Below, piece by piece: positions 24,485 to 38,100 of a stretch of 64,000 nucleotides of DNA. The stretch lies in NCBI GenBank assembly GCA_030685235.1, contig MU839154.1, forward strand, positions 1 through 64,000, read 5' to 3'. Source of the DNA: Copromyces sp. CBS 386.78 (Eukaryota; Ascomycota; Sordariomycetes; Sordariales; Sordariaceae). A program made the position numbers and the translations under genes. The notes under the pieces were generated by a model that was not told the origin of the DNA, did no database searches, and was given only the letters and a program-made list of their open reading frames with translations. The number at the start of each line of letters is the position of its first letter. Position 1 is the first letter of the stretch.

Positions 24485-27400
24485 ACTGGGGGGACGATGT
24501 CGAGTCTCGGCGAGGGGTGGGAGGCCAGGCTGCTTTTATCTTCTGGACACGGTTTCCATTAAAGGGGGTTCGTGCCTCAGGCAGCACAGCCTTTATTCGT
24601 GTTGCTTCGTCCAAGGCAGCACGCAACCGACCCCCTTCCTTGGTCTGATTGGCCACACCGCCGCCCAGATTGACGAAACATTGCGGCGCCCCTCTTGGAC
24701 CTCGCATCGAGGCTCCAGATGCCAAAACAGGGAATCGCCGAGAAGCACGCTAGTGGGGGCGGCTCATGCCAGTCAGTGCTGGCAATGCGCAGTCAGGGGT
24801 AAGAACACGCAGAGCAGGGCCGAAGTTCCATCCCCGAGGTGCGCTTCCCCTCAGGGCACCCTGGGCCCCCATCAAACCCCTCGAACCCCTCCGAACCTAC
24901 CTTAGCGCTGGGCCTTGGGATTTTGACACAAGCACTTCTCATCATGCCCGGGGCCTCTTTCTCGAGAGACGCGCAATCGTCGGGACGGACATTGTAAGGG
25001 ACGCGGACTCCATGTCCCTCTCGCTTTTACTTGGAGCATGATCGTCCGACGGTGGGTGCGCTGAGGTGAGATACGGAAAGGACAAGCCATGGAACGATGG
25101 AGCCAGCTGCAAGAGCGGACCCCCGATAGGCACCTCTTTGACGAACCGCTGTTACTCACCACCAGGCACATGCTGAACATCACCAGTTCAACAATCACAC
25201 CGACAAAACCCGCATGCATGTCATTGCTGGGTGTTGATAGGAACCAGCTAGCAATGCATCAAATAGTGCAGATCCGACAAACATTTGTCGCCATCTGATC
25301 GCCCGACCTCTTCCTCAACATTGGGACTTTGGGTGAATTGGAATGTTCTGGCGATTGCCTGTATTCATCCCTGTTGAAGCCTCAATTCGGACATGCCAAG
25401 GGATTAAGTCAAAAGGACGACTTTGGAGACCAAATAGGTAGGACAACAGTGTATCAAGATGATCCAAGGGCACATCAATCATCCAAGCCCATGGCAATTT
25501 AACACTGGTACCACCTCTTTCGCCCAAACGCCGCAGCTTCCGTGATGCTCCAGACCTCATCGCGTTCAATATCCCCCGAAGCTGCCATATCGCTGCAAAC
25601 CACAAATTAGAGTGTGGGTTCCCAAGGTTGGCCAAGCGACCTAAACGAATTATTCCCATCCTTTGTTTCTCTCGGATCACTCAATGATCAGCGCCGAGCC
25701 TTTGACAGGCGGAACGGCTCTTTGAAGTACGTAGAAACTATCCATCGGTTCTGGATGGAGGGTTCAAAAGACTGGGACACACCATACTTACCATTAGCCG
25801 GCGCCCGGCCCCTCCTGTCACAGAAAATGGCACCTTGATTACCCCGGATGGAAGTCCAGTGAAACAAAGTAACGGATGGTGACTCCCGAAATGCGGAGTA
25901 CATGAACTCGGAACCCTTTCCCCTTTTTCTTTCAATCCGACCTCGAACACGCTCATTTAATTGATCAATTGCCGCTCCATTGATTAATCGTCCATTCACA
26001 GACACACAAGACACCCCAATTTCACCGAGCCGGGCTCGGCCATCACCCGATTTCCACGGCGGCCAACAACCCCTCACCCACCAAATCCTATCGGAGGCAG
26101 CTCAAATCGAGCCCGGCGACCGACCCGAAAACCAAGGATGTTATTTGCGGTGAGTGTGCGGAGTCGTCTTACGTACACTGAACGGAACCACCTTGATGGC
26201 AACCCACGCCGGGGCTGCGGCCGCAGGAAATGATGGAGTCGAGACCCGTCGCCGGGGTGGAGCCCTCAATGGAACAAAGGCGGGGAGAGCTTAAGTGGAT
26301 CTCCTTCCTCCTTCCGATTCAATGAAACAAAGAGGGGAGGTTGAATGAAAAGCATAGGTATGATCCCATCGCCACAAAGCGAATTCTCGACGCTGCCATG
26401 TCTTTGTTTTTCGATGAAGTTAATTGCTCGAACACATAGCAGCAAGATCAAACTGGCACAGCTCATATGGCGAGCTGAGTGAAATACATTCTAAAGAACT
26501 CCCTTTTCTTTTCATCATTGCTCTCCACCTTTTCCTTCTCCCAAGCTCCAAAAGTCCCCTCACCACCTTCTCATCGCATTTTATCAACTGCCCCACCAAA
26601 GGGGTTTTTGGCCGTTTGGATAAAAGAGGAAGGCAGGTCGGAACGCTCCGCGCAGCCCGCAAACCCGGCAATGATACGCTATCCAGGGGCAACTGTTGGC
26701 AAGTGTCTCGATAACCTTCCTTTTATCGCCTGGCCGAAGGATCTATTGAGTGTCAGTTCGTGCTCTAGCGTACAGTCGGCAATCTTGATCCCCCGCTGTT
26801 TGTGACAATCCAAGTTAGCATCACCGGGCGTGGATTGACGAGCCGAAGCCGTTTCCGTTTTCCTCACACCTTCTCGAAATCACGACTAGCGTATCTCCGT
26901 CGTACCCGTACCCGTGAGCCTATGTAGGTATGTATGTACATGTGCAAGCAAAAAAAGCCTTTGCAGGACCACGGACTTTGCGAATTATTTTCCCTACATG
27001 GGAAGTCTTTATTCTAGCATTACACAAAAGCGTTGATTATGTGGGTGTCAGATGTTGCAGATACGTGCTTACACGCCGTGCTTCTTCCAGCTTACTGTGG
27101 CACCAAGGAACCGGGAAAATCGAATTCGGGATCCGCAGGAAGAAATTCCCTTCAACACGGCTACATACCTGATATTTCAGGTAAAGGCAACGACACCGGC
27201 TGTACGGTTATCTTCAAAAAATTCCTTGTTCTGAGGCAAGCACACTGCCCGGCTCTGACTGCTTGCAGGCGAGATATGTGGCCCAGGAAGGATATGAAAA
27301 TGCTGCAGACCCCAAATCCGATTTTCCCGCCGAGTTTCTACGGCATCTCCGTGGTCACACAAAGGCACACCTGTGCCACTCGAAGCGAGGTGCTGATTGA

Positions 27401-28301
27401 GGTCTATTTCCTCAAGAGAACAACTACATCAGATAGTGTACAATCCTTCGATAAGAGGATAGCGAGAAAAAAAGTCACCGAAAAGTCCAGCCCATGGGCT
27501 GCTCTGGCAGGTACGGGAATGTCCCAATAAGGTCCCCTGCTTTTGCAAATGCATCCGGCAGCCCATAATCTGCAAAAGATGGGGGTTTTGCAAAAGGGGG
27601 ATACGGCACACAAACCCAGGCAGCGGCCCTCTGGCCACTAGTTCTAGTGATGTGGAAAAAGATCTTATCAAGAGCGGTTGCAGATCTTCCTCCGCAGAAG
27701 GAAGTCAATAAAATTGAACCCGTATTCAGGGTAGGTTCATTTTTGGCATCCTCCGAACGTGGCTCGCTTCATCTCCGTGCTGATCGGGCGGTGATCCGAT
27801 CCGGATCTGCTAGCCATTCAGAAAGCAGCGTGAACTGACTCCAAAATCCGCCAAGGGCTGAAAATGGATGTGAGAATTTGAGAATTGAGGAAGAAACGCC
27901 AAGACCTCGTGGCTTTTTGGTTTTTCCCTGGCCTGGTTTTCAACTCTCCATGTTTTGACGGCATTCCGCTCCAATGGATTTTGGGTCCTTTTCCATTTTC
28001 TTTTTTGTTGTTGTCATCTTCAGTGGCTTCGTCTCCCTCCTCCCTTTGTGTTTGTTTCGTGATTGCTCAAGAATGGATTGGCGCAGCGGGTGATCAATCG
28101 GGACCCCGCTCACTCCCTTTCAAACTTCCTCTGGTCCCTTTCCTAAATCCGCGGTCGGAAACCCCGGAGCAAGCTCGGAGAAGACGAAATGGTATTTTCC
28201 GTCCTTGCGATATTTCGTAGAAGATGGGGTTTGACGATCATTGTGATTACCTGTGTGATCTAGCAGTGACCTTGGTTGGAATCATCGTCTCCGATCTTTC
28301 C

Positions 28302-28343
<42 letters not shown>

Positions 28344-30346
28344 TTCACTTGGCGGTTCCCTCTCTTCGTTCCATCCTCGTCTTCTGTCCACATGGTTGCT
28401 GTCCCGAAGGTCCCGTCATTCCTGGATGGTGAGTGATGATGTGCTGGGTGGTCGGTCTGTTCTCAGCGCACGTACCGCGGTTCTTGTGTTCAGCACACCT
28501 CCACGAGGAAGGATTTTGGACGTCCAAAGCCGATAATAAACCTGGAGAAAATTAAAGCGACAGCCCATACCATCCGCTTCCGAACGTGTGATACACAACC
28601 GTCGGCAGACTTGGCGTAGTTACCCAACAGGGAAGATGTCTTGCTTCCGTGCGGGAGAAAAGCGTGGAAGCGGCCCGGGAGGTTGCAACACTGCATTTGA
28701 CGGTCTCATTTGAAGAAACATCGCAGACAGGAAACTCGCGTCGTGAATGTGATTGTGAAGTTCGGTAGATCCAACGGCGGCGACACTTCCGCGGAGTCGT
28801 AAGCCGGGACCCAACGGTCTCACGGCTTGTCATGTCTCTCCCGGTCTCCCCTGGCATTTTGCAAATCGTGGTTGCAAATACCATCCCGATGCAGTTAAGC
28901 AAAGGTGGATGAAGATGGAGTGCCAGTTGTGGATGGTGTGGTGGCGTTCGCTTACACTATGATACAGTGTAAGGTGTGACGCCGTTGGAGCCAACCATGG
29001 CTTGGCTCTGGGGCCTTTTGACCATTCAGGAGGCTCAGAATGTGTCTCATGAAAGAAGAAAGGAAAGAAAGCAACAGTGGTCACGACGGTTCGGCTTCCC
29101 CCGTATAGAAATTCCATTCGGTTGCTTGTGAACCTAAAACGATGGGAACGCGTGCAGAGCCTCCCACGGCTCAGGTTGGGTTTAGAACTACAACCACATC
29201 TCCCCGTCGTCTCCATCTGTCATCTACTAGCCTCGCCTTTTTCCACATATTTTTCTTGTCTTGTCTCTGCTTGCTTCCCACATGGCACTGCTCTTGATGG
29301 AGCCACCTTCTAGACTTTCATGTTAACTTCCCGCTTTCCACATCCGCTGGTGGATAGGAAACGTTTCCCACTTGTTACCCCAAATCTCACACCTCCATTC
29401 TTCATACTAAACTTAGCAACTTTCCACTTTTAACGCCATCTCTTCTCCAGCTTTACCCACGACTAATCCACGATATCCTCCACTACCTGTGGAGTTCCCA
29501 ACGGGGATCAACTGGGCAACTGACGACGCTTGCTAGGGGAAGACTAATGAGAATGATATAAGGCCGGACACCCCTTGCCCCCCGAGTCTTCATCTGTGTT
29601 TGTTTCATCGTTCATCGGACTTCCACATTTTCTCGAACATATCATCATCCTTATTCTATGGAGCCGTGTCTGGGGCCGGTGTAGCTAACCGAACCCAGAT
29701 CGACTTACACTACCTTTCCCCTCTCCAGTCTTCGCGGCGTTGTCTTGAGCTATTACACATACATACGTTTGGCCAAGCGGCCTCTTGCATCAGCGAATGG
29801 GGCTCCCGAAGTGGGCACACGCTCGGTCTAGCCCAGCACCGGTTCGTCCTCCAATGTCTCACGGGCGATCGCAGGATCCGGTGGATGCTCGGAATCTCGG
29901 CGCCCCGGGCTCGACCGTCCGCTCAACATCACACCCAAAGGCTCAATATCACGACGTCGTTCCGATTCCGTCCCGCATCTGAGAGCCTCTTCACGTCCAA
30001 ATCTGTTACACCCTAACATATCACACCAACACTGACCCAGTCCTCGCGATCCCACTCAAGCAAGAGAATCCAACATGCCATGGTCGATTTGCATCGAATG
30101 CCTCTTCTATGTGATGCAGCGCCATCTAGAGGATGATGAAATTTTCTTCTGTTGTTGTTCTTCCCAACAAAATGCGCTTTCCGATCCCATATGCACCGTT
30201 TTAATAACCAGCCATGTGTATGCGTTTCTATAACCCTTCCGGCCCAACTCCAGAAAAACCCCTCAGCACACCAAGAGAAGCTCCCCCTAAATTCCCTGAC
30301 CTTTGAAAAATCTTTCTTTGTTGTTTTCTATCCGATCTGTAACTCC
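24485..30346. other. Long gene-poor interval
   Basis: About 5.9 kb of normal composition without a recognisable protein. ORFs here are short, overlap on both strands and show no family motif. It contains the hac1 promoter at its left end, CT-rich promoter-like tracts (about 26,480-26,580 and 27,900-28,060), a T38 run at 28,305-28,342, and T/C-rich sequence around 29,220-29,480. It could hold a long non-coding RNA or a gene with many short exons that I cannot resolve. Confidence 0.4.
28305..28342 (+). repeat. Poly-T run (38 T)
   Basis: A single uninterrupted T tract directly after a C5 run. On the minus strand it is an A tract, so it may be a nucleosome-depleting promoter element or the tail of a retroposed transcript. 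No target duplication was seen. Confidence 0.85.
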
Positions 30347-31089
30347 CTAAAGGACAGGATCCCAGGTTCCCCACTGGCCCTTGACGACACCCTCGACGTC
30401 GCTCGTGACCCAACCGCCATAGAAGTCACCGGGCTGGGGCTGGGCGCGCTCGCCGTCGACATAGCACTCCCAAGGGGAGGCATAGAAGGCAAGGTAGCCC
30501 TTGATGGCCTCATATCCCTTCGCGGGCTCGTTGTAGGCCCAGATTCTGTTGGAAATGGTCTCGGCGGCGGAAATGGGGCTCATGATGGAGTAGTATGTGG
30601 CGGTACCCTTCCACTCGCAGAAGGTCGACCTGGGAGTAGTCGCGAGGGGGAGGCGCACGAGCGAGGGGGGGATGTAGTAAGCTGCAGACGGGGAGGCATG
30701 AGAGTTAGTGGACGGTTTTCGCAAAGCATTCACGGCAGCGTCACGAGCTGAGCTGGAGTGACGCAAGACTGAGCGACAGGACATGCACCATCGAAAAAAA
30801 GGTGAACCGGACATCATATCAGCGGCCTGGACCTGGCCGTACTGGGTTCTGGGGTGGATGTCGGGACGGGGTGTAACGCTGGAGGAACTACCCGACGTGG
30901 AACGGAGACTGCGGGAAGAACGGGGGTGGACTAACTGGGTGGATGATGGGTCTCCAGAACCCAGTACGCCTCACCAGGAGGGACGTCAGCGATGAGCTGA
31001 CCATGCCACTTGATCTGAATGTGACGGGGCGCCCTCTCGACCAGCGGGGGGCGCGGGAAGGTCTGCACGTTGAGCTTGCGAATCGACAT
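30347..31089 (-). CDS. DUF427-domain protein
   Basis: Two exons, 31089-30936 and 30681-30347, give 162 residues. The intron starts GTTAGT and ends CTGCAG. The N-terminus MSIRKLNVQTFPRPP is followed by RHIQIKWHGQLIADV, EAYWVLETHHPPTYYIPPS across the splice, and then the domain core STFCEWKGTATYYSI, AYNEPAKGYEAIKGYLAFY and WECYVDGERAQPQPGDFYGGW. This is the full-length single-domain fungal form of DUF427 (NTP_transf_9). The biochemical role is unknown. It is divergently placed relative to did2. Confidence 0.85.
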
Positions 31090-32559
31090 GATGCCAATGG
31101 GTCGTGTTCCGAGCCGAGCTGTGGTGGAGTGTGGTTCCTAGCTGAGTGGGAAGCCCCAAGAGAAAAGGAAAATGGATACCAAGTCTAGAGTCTAAGAGTT
31201 GTTGTTGGACAAAAAGGAAACTGCCCAAGACAAGAAAAGATGAAATGGAGAAGAAGAGGAGCGAGTCAAGCCGGAAAGTATGGAATCCGTGGTTTATGGT
31301 TATGCTCCAAGTTTTGTCCAGAAAACGAAAAACCCTTCATATGCTCGGGGGTGCGCGAGCCACGAACAGCCCGCAGGAGCCACTGATAAAAAAAAGTTAT
31401 CGGAAAGGCCTCTGTAGCCAGTCTGAGCCCAGCGAAGCAGCTCAGTTCCCTTCCGTAGTCCGTTGCGAATTGGCGGGACTTTGCTGCCCGTGCACAGCAA
31501 GCTAGAGGTACTGTGTGGCTTGATGCCTGTCTGCGGACCTGCCATCCTTGCCGTCGCCGTAGCTCCCAAAAAACCCGCGAGGCCGAGCCAGTTGGCTCTC
31601 CCTGTCCGCTCCTTTTCTTGTTCATCTCCTGGCTCAAAAGGGCAAAAAGCCGCTCCCCGTTTCTCTCCACCGCAACTGCCGAGACCGTTAGAAGATCGAA
31701 TCGCCGGTTCCGTTCGGTGAAGGACGGAAGACCAATGCGGGCCAGCAGTGCAGACCGCCCAGCAACGAATGAGGTTCGCTGCAGTGTTTACCGCTCAATT
31801 GGCCAGCGTAGGTACTCACGGTGCCAAGCGGGACCCTCTTGAGATTTGCGGCACACTTGTAGTGTACAAACTAGGGGGCTCACCAGCCACAGGACTGCGT
31901 CATAGCGTGGAATCCGTGGAAAGCGCGGGCAGGGCGGGGTGGCAATGCAGAGGCCCCATATGCTGGGGCTAGCCAGGCCTCCTATCGGGGCCAATCACGG
32001 GTCGTATTTCGGGCGATTACCTCGCGCTGACACAGGCCTGGTGCCGACCAACGGACCTCCCGATCTTCCCAACCTGAACGTCCTCCCGTCATTTTGAACC
32101 CTGTCGTGGTGTGTCACGCTCGCCAGGCTCCAGTTTCCCGTGCTCCATTCTGTACGTCGCCGTCCACAGCAGCCGCCCAGCACGCAACAGCACAGGCACT
32201 AAAAGCTAGCATTGACTTACGTAGCACGAACTACACTAGAGAAGGTAGCAGTGAAACATTCAAACAACCTGCGAACAACCAAGATACCTATCGATCAGGA
32301 TTCCATTGTCAACACGTGCCATCCATACACCTATTCGACCGACCGATAGTATTCCAGTCGCCGGCCATCATCCGTCACGAAAACCGTATCCGCGATATCC
32401 TACAATCGGATCCTGCTCCCCAGAGCCAACGCCCACCGCTTCACTCCATTCGCTGTCCCCGCCGAGTCCTGCGTAGTCACCGACCGTCACCCCGACCCTA
32501 AACCCCCCACCTCCCTCCATTAGTCCATCGCCGACAGACCACCTCACCGCGAAACCACA
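31090..32559. promoter_or_regulatory. Divergent intergenic region between DUF427 gene and did2
   Basis: About 1.5 kb shared upstream by the minus-strand DUF427 gene and plus-strand did2. The ORFs inside it (for example 32094-32501, plus) lack family features and probably lie in leader sequence. No specific site was identified. Confidence 0.5.
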
Positions 32560-33637
32560 ATGGCGAACCGACAGCTTGCTAGAGACATGCAAGTCGAGTT
32601 TCAAGCCCGCGTATGTTCTACTATCGATCCGCTGTTGGACCTAAGCTGTTCCTTGCGTCCGTGGACCATCCCTTGCAGCGTCGCCTACCCTGCTTGCGAT
32701 CTTCCATAGATCGCGTGGAACAATCAGAGAATCATGAGGAAACATGGATTAGTTGCTAATGACCATCACGGACTGGCAGTTCAACGCCAAGCAAGCACGA
32801 CGTGAAGCACAGAAGGCTCTCAAACAAGACAATGAGTTGAAGAAACAGATCCAGAATGTTGGTTACCCTGTCCATTTCCTTCATCTTTTGGTGTTCGTTG
32901 GCCGTTGTCCCGCAATATCTTCCTGGCCTGGCGATGTCCCTTCTTACCTAGATGGAAGCGCATTCGTATACTCTCTACCATCGTCACTATCGATACTGGT
33001 CAGCATCGGCTTTCCATGACATGGTCCCCATCTATCATATTGAACACACCCACCCATGCTATCGTGTCACCGCACTTACAGGAAACGCCCAAACTAACAA
33101 GTCATGGTTATCCTTCTCTAGCTTCTCAAAAAGGGCGAAACCGCGCAAGCCGCCCAAAAAGCCCGCATGCTGCTCGCCAAACAAGCCATCGCCCAACAAA
33201 TGGACCAGGCCGCCGACATGGCCGAGCTCAGCGTCGCCCAGATACAGGCCAACAACGCCATGAACCGCATGACGTACATGATGGCCCAGTCGTCCAAGAC
33301 CATGTCGCGGGCCCAGCGCAGCGTAAATCCCGAGAAGACGCTCCTGACGCTGGATCAGTACAAGCAGCAAAACGAGGAATATGCCATGAGCAACGGCATC
33401 TACACGGACGCCATGACGCAGAGCACCAGCGTGCAGGTGAGCGACGATGCCGTGCACGAACTACTCGGCAAGCTCGCAGACGACGCCGGACTGGAGCTGG
33501 GGCAGGAACTGAATAAGGCCAGCGCTAGCAAGGTTGACCCCAACGCTGCTGCCCAGCAGGCGGTGAGCCAGACGGCCGAGCCAACTCCGGAAGAGGAAGA
33601 TGCCCTGCAACAGCGTTTGCGGGCTTTGCGGGCTTAA
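32560..33637 (+). CDS. did2: ESCRT-III protein Did2/CHMP1
   Basis: Three exons, 32560-32610, 32780-32857 and 33122-33637, give 214 residues. Intron 1 has a GTATGT donor, a GCTAATGAC branch and a CAG acceptor. Intron 2 has an unusual GTTGGT donor but a CTAAC branch and a TAG acceptor. The protein is helical and charged. The N-terminal basic helix (FNAKQARREAQKALKQ) precedes a region with AKQAIAQQMDQAADMAEL and NNAMNRMTYMM. The C-terminus DALQQRLRALRA is the MIM1 motif that binds MIT domains of Vps4 and its partners and is diagnostic of Did2/CHMP1. It acts at endosomes in multivesicular-body sorting. Did2 is preferred over Vps2 because of the GIYTDAM and AVHELLGKLADDAGLEL blocks. Confidence 0.88.
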
Positions 33638-35145
33638 GCCGGGGTCAAGCACTTGGACTTTCGGGCCGTTTTCTTTTTCTTTTAACTTTTTCGGGAGAAG
33701 AAACGGCGAAGAAAAAGAGAAGAACGAACTGGAGAGGTTGGATGAATCGGGAGAGGCGGTTTAGGTGGGTCGTTCGTCCCGTTGTCGGGATACGTGGGGT
33801 GAGGTGGGATCGGCTACTCGGCGGAGGCTCCAAAGGGCGGTGAAGCCGGGATGGTCGTTCGATTCCGAAAACGCATGCCGGGTCGACGGAGATTTGTACA
33901 ACTACGTACAACGGGTATTGATGACGCAAAGGATTATGAAGAAGAACAACTCAGAGAGCCCTCGTTTTCGTGGCTTTTTGGATTCTTCAGATGACGGTGG
34001 ACATGAATGGGATGGGAGTATTTGGGGGCGGATAGTGTTTTCCGAGGGAACAACAGGTCACCTCTGAAGTGTGGGATTTTCAAAGCAGTAAACTGTATAT
34101 GATTGGGGCCTCATTTTCTCTGTCTTGCACTGCTGCTGTGGCTCAGTCACTGGGTGGGATAATGAACATTTGTCACTTTTTAGTTATTGGCGTTTTCGGG
34201 TACCTATAGCAGATAAACTTCTTTTTTTTTTGCTTTTCTTTCTCCATGCTTCCCTTCCTTCCCGCTGCCGACTGCATGAATGCACCGCTACGTTACACGA
34301 CAACGGGCTTGGTCGGGTGATCACCAGGTACGCGAACAAACCTAAAGCATTCGCATAGTGCATTGTTGGATGATCCTTGTGATGTGCCGCGTCAAATATC
34401 ATGAAGAGAGAGTTTAGTGTCTTCCTGATCCTGTCACTATACATCAGCATCCCGTACTACCTCCGACAAGGGTGAACAACTGTCTTGCCAACAACCAATA
34501 CATATCATGTATCATGCCCTTGGAGATCAGGCTAACAGTACTTCCTCCAGCTCATACGTGTACCACACTATGCCTCGGCTCGGTTGAGTGTCTGATGATT
34601 GATCAACAACAACTAGTGTAATGATTGTTTACCTTGAAAGGATCGAAAAAGGGGGTGGCAATTCATGATACAGTCGACCAACCCCTTTTCAGCCATCCTG
34701 GCCTATCGATCGAAACCGCGGCTTTGACGTCTAGACCTAGTCTATGCCTCAAACTTATGGGCACAGAACACAGTCACAGCATCTTTTTCACCCAAGTTTG
34801 CTTGGGATTTCCACGGTAAAACCAAGGCTTTCATGTGGGGCATCACATATCATGAATTTTTGCATTCCATCATTGAGATTTCACTTTCCCAATACATACA
34901 AAAAACCGACCCAAGATGAGGTAACAAACACCCCATACATATTTGACGCTTCAAGGCAGCCAGCTTGCAAAAAACAGGAAAGCAAAAACAAAGCCGCTTG
35001 TGATGCCATCCATACGCACAACGCAACCACGTTTCAAAAGCTACCGAGCAAACGCAAACCAAGCAAACCAGACCAAACCAAACCAAACCATACATACACC
35101 CACCCATACATACACAACACAAATACGCCCACGCAACTAACCGCC
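33638..35145. other. Convergent intergenic region, did2 / ski2
   Basis: This is the shared 3' flank of did2 (plus) and ski2 (minus). The ORFs are short and unconvincing. A T-rich tract lies at about 34,220 and CAA/ACC-rich simple sequence at about 35,040-35,130. Nothing else was recognised. Confidence 0.5.
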
Positions 35146-38100
35146 TCACATATACAAACTAGCCACCGCCGTGATATCCCTCTTAATCAGCTCCTGCGTC
35201 GTCGCCATCTTCTGATACAGCTCCGGATCACCAATGATCCTCGCCGCATTCTTCACCTCCCTGCACGTCTCATCCAGTCTCGAAATGGTCCTGACAATGG
35301 TACCCTCCAAAACGTCCGTCAAGTTGGTAATGTTCTTGAAGCTCATGCCTCTCGCCCACTCGTACACGACCTCCATCAGCCCAAACCTAGGCTTGCTCGC
35401 GAAATCGGACCCCTCATCCGACGAGAGAATCACCTGGTGCAGCGTCTGCACGGCATTGACCTTCTCGGAGAGCTCGATAATGGTCTTTTGGCCGCGCTCG
35501 AGGTTGGATGTGAGGTTGGGCACCATGTCGGTCTTTTCCTGGAAGACGAACGCGGAAAGCAGGGCGGCGATCTCAGCGGGTTCGTAGTCGGCGAGCACGT
35601 TTTCCAGGATGAGCTCGGTGAGCACGAGCTCGTCGCCCGAGTGGATCTCGCAGGCGACTTTGCCCTTGAGCTGGATGCGGCTGGCGTCATCGATGAAGGA
35701 GAGGTCCTTGAGGACTTGGATGCGCTGCTCGTAGTCGGGCAGGAGCTGCAGGTTTTGGTTGGAGAGGGATTGGCGCAGCTCGTCGATCTTGGTCTTGATC
35801 AGCCACTGGTCGTGGCACATTGCGTAGTGCTTGAGGAAAGAATCGCATTCAACGGCGGGTGATTTTGTGCACTTGATTTCGGCCTCACGACGGCGCGTGA
35901 TGATCTCGTGGATGGAGAGCGATTTGATGCGGCTGAGGTCCATTTCGTCCCAGATGGGCGCGGTCCAGGATTTGCAGATTTGATGGAGCATCTCCTTGGC
36001 CTTGGTGTAGGCGTCGCCACCGTTAAAGATTTCGGGAACAACGTTCTTGGTGATATGCTTGGTGAGACAAACCACGTCGCTGAGAGGGATGTGAGTGGTC
36101 TTGATGTAGATGTTCTTCTTGTGTGCCGGCAAGGGAGTGTACCACTTGGCCAGAGTCGGGGTGAATGGCAAGAGGTCAGTATCGTTTCTAAGCTCCCTGC
36201 CCGTCTTGATCTCAAGCACATGCAGTGTCGGGTTGGCAGCGGTGCCCGCCTTGCTAGGTCCCTCAGCAAGCAGGATTCCTGGGGTTCTCACGCCCTCCTT
36301 CATATAAACGATTAGGCGACCAAGTGTGAACAGCTTACGTCCGACTGGGATAGCCAACAGGGCGCGGTAGAGCTCTTCCGTAGCTACCTTGAAATCCGCT
36401 CCTGCTTGATGACACTCGTCCATGTGAATGTCGCAGATGGGGCATGAGTCTCTCTTGACCTTAGCCAGATCGGCCTCGGATAGCTTGACTGCCTTTTCAT
36501 GCTCCGGGAGAAGTTGCTGAGTAGCATGCTCTGAGAAGGAACGCTTAATCATCTCCTCTATCTTTAATGCTTCAACCCGGAGAAGGTTAAGGATCATGTT
36601 ATAAGTCAAACGGAACTGTGAGCGAAGCTTGCTCGGCTCGCCAAGCATCATTTGCCTGAGGTCAGTTACCGGAGGGGCATCGTCTCCGCCCGGCGGTACA
36701 ATGATGACACAACCAACTGTATCGAGACCACGTCTTCCAGCGCGACCGGCCATCTGAGTGTACTCGCCAGGCAGGAGATTGCGGAACTGGTGGCCATCAT
36801 GCTTTCTATAGCCAGAAAAGACTACCGTCCTGGTCGGGAGGTTCAAGCCCATAGCAAAGGTCTCGGTGGCAAAAAGGACCTTGACCAGAGTCTCCGCAAA
36901 TAAGATCTCGACCATCTCCTTCACAATGGGTAGCAGGCCACCATGATGAACAGCGATACCTCTTGACAGGAGCTCGCGCAGACGGATGATCTGCGGCAAC
37001 ACCCGGTCTTCGGGCTTCAACCGAGCAATCGACCTTTCAATGATCATATGAATGTGACTCTTCTCCTGCGCGGTGCAAAAGTCTTGGTTGCTGAGCGCAT
37101 CGGCGTTCTCTTCACATCTCTTCTTGGAAAAGACGAAGATGCAGGCCGGTAGCAGATTTTCCTTCTTCAAGAATTGCACAAGATGAACCCACAGATTTTT
37201 GTCCTGAGCAGCAGACGTAAAGCCTCCTTGCCGGCCAGTCCGGCCCATGTGCCCGGGAGCGTGGCTTGCACGCGGCGGCCCGCCTCTTCCACGTTGCTGG
37301 CCACCTCCTCTCGCACCTCCTCGTTGTTGGTTAGCACCTCTTTGCGCACCTCCACGACCCCTCTGGTTCGCGCCGCCGCGCGCTGGTCCTGTTGGGGCCT
37401 CGATGGCCTTGGGCGGCTTGTCTTTGCCTTGGATGGAAAGATTGGCTTCCTTCCAGCCGGTCTCGAGGAATTTCTTCTCCGCGTCCACAATCTTGTGGAT
37501 CTTCTTGCCAGCCCAGAGGTAGTGTTCCAAGGGGACAGGTCTCTTGGGCGTCGAGATGACATAGATGTCCTTTTGCTTGGTCCTACCAACCCAAGAGGCG
37601 AACTCGTACGTATTGGGGACCGTCGCGGACAGCAAGATGAGCGTAACGTGCTCAGGGAGCATGATGATGACCTCTTCCCAAACCACTCCACGCTCGTAAT
37701 CGTTTACGTAGTGGACTTCATCAAAGATGACGAATTCTACATCTCGGATAAGATCCGCTCCACGATACAGCATACTCCGAAGAATCTCCGTCGTCATGAT
37801 GAGGCAACTGGCTTCGGGGTTGATCTGCACATCGCCGGTCAAGATACCAACCTCGTCGAAGGTCTGCCTGAAGTCTCTGAACTTTTGGTTACTCAGTGCC
37901 TTAATAGGGGATGTGTAGATAGCCTTGGTCATGTGCTTGGCAGCCAGCGCGATAGCGTACTCGGCGACCACCGTCTTTCCGGCCGATGTGTGTGCCGCGA
38001 CGAACACCGAATCGCCATTCTCGAGGTGATAAACAGCTTCCTTCTGGAACGTGTCCAGCTCGAACGGCCACTCCCTTGCCATGTCTGGCACCAACTCCCT

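Noticed and set aside
32094..32501. 135-codon plus-strand ORF upstream of did2
   Set aside because: Lies in the divergent promoter or leader. Composition resembles non-coding CA-rich leader sequence.
34744..35862. 372-codon plus-strand ORF
   Set aside because: Its right part lies antisense to the conserved 3' end of ski2 and the rest runs through CAA/ACC simple sequence. Composition artefact.
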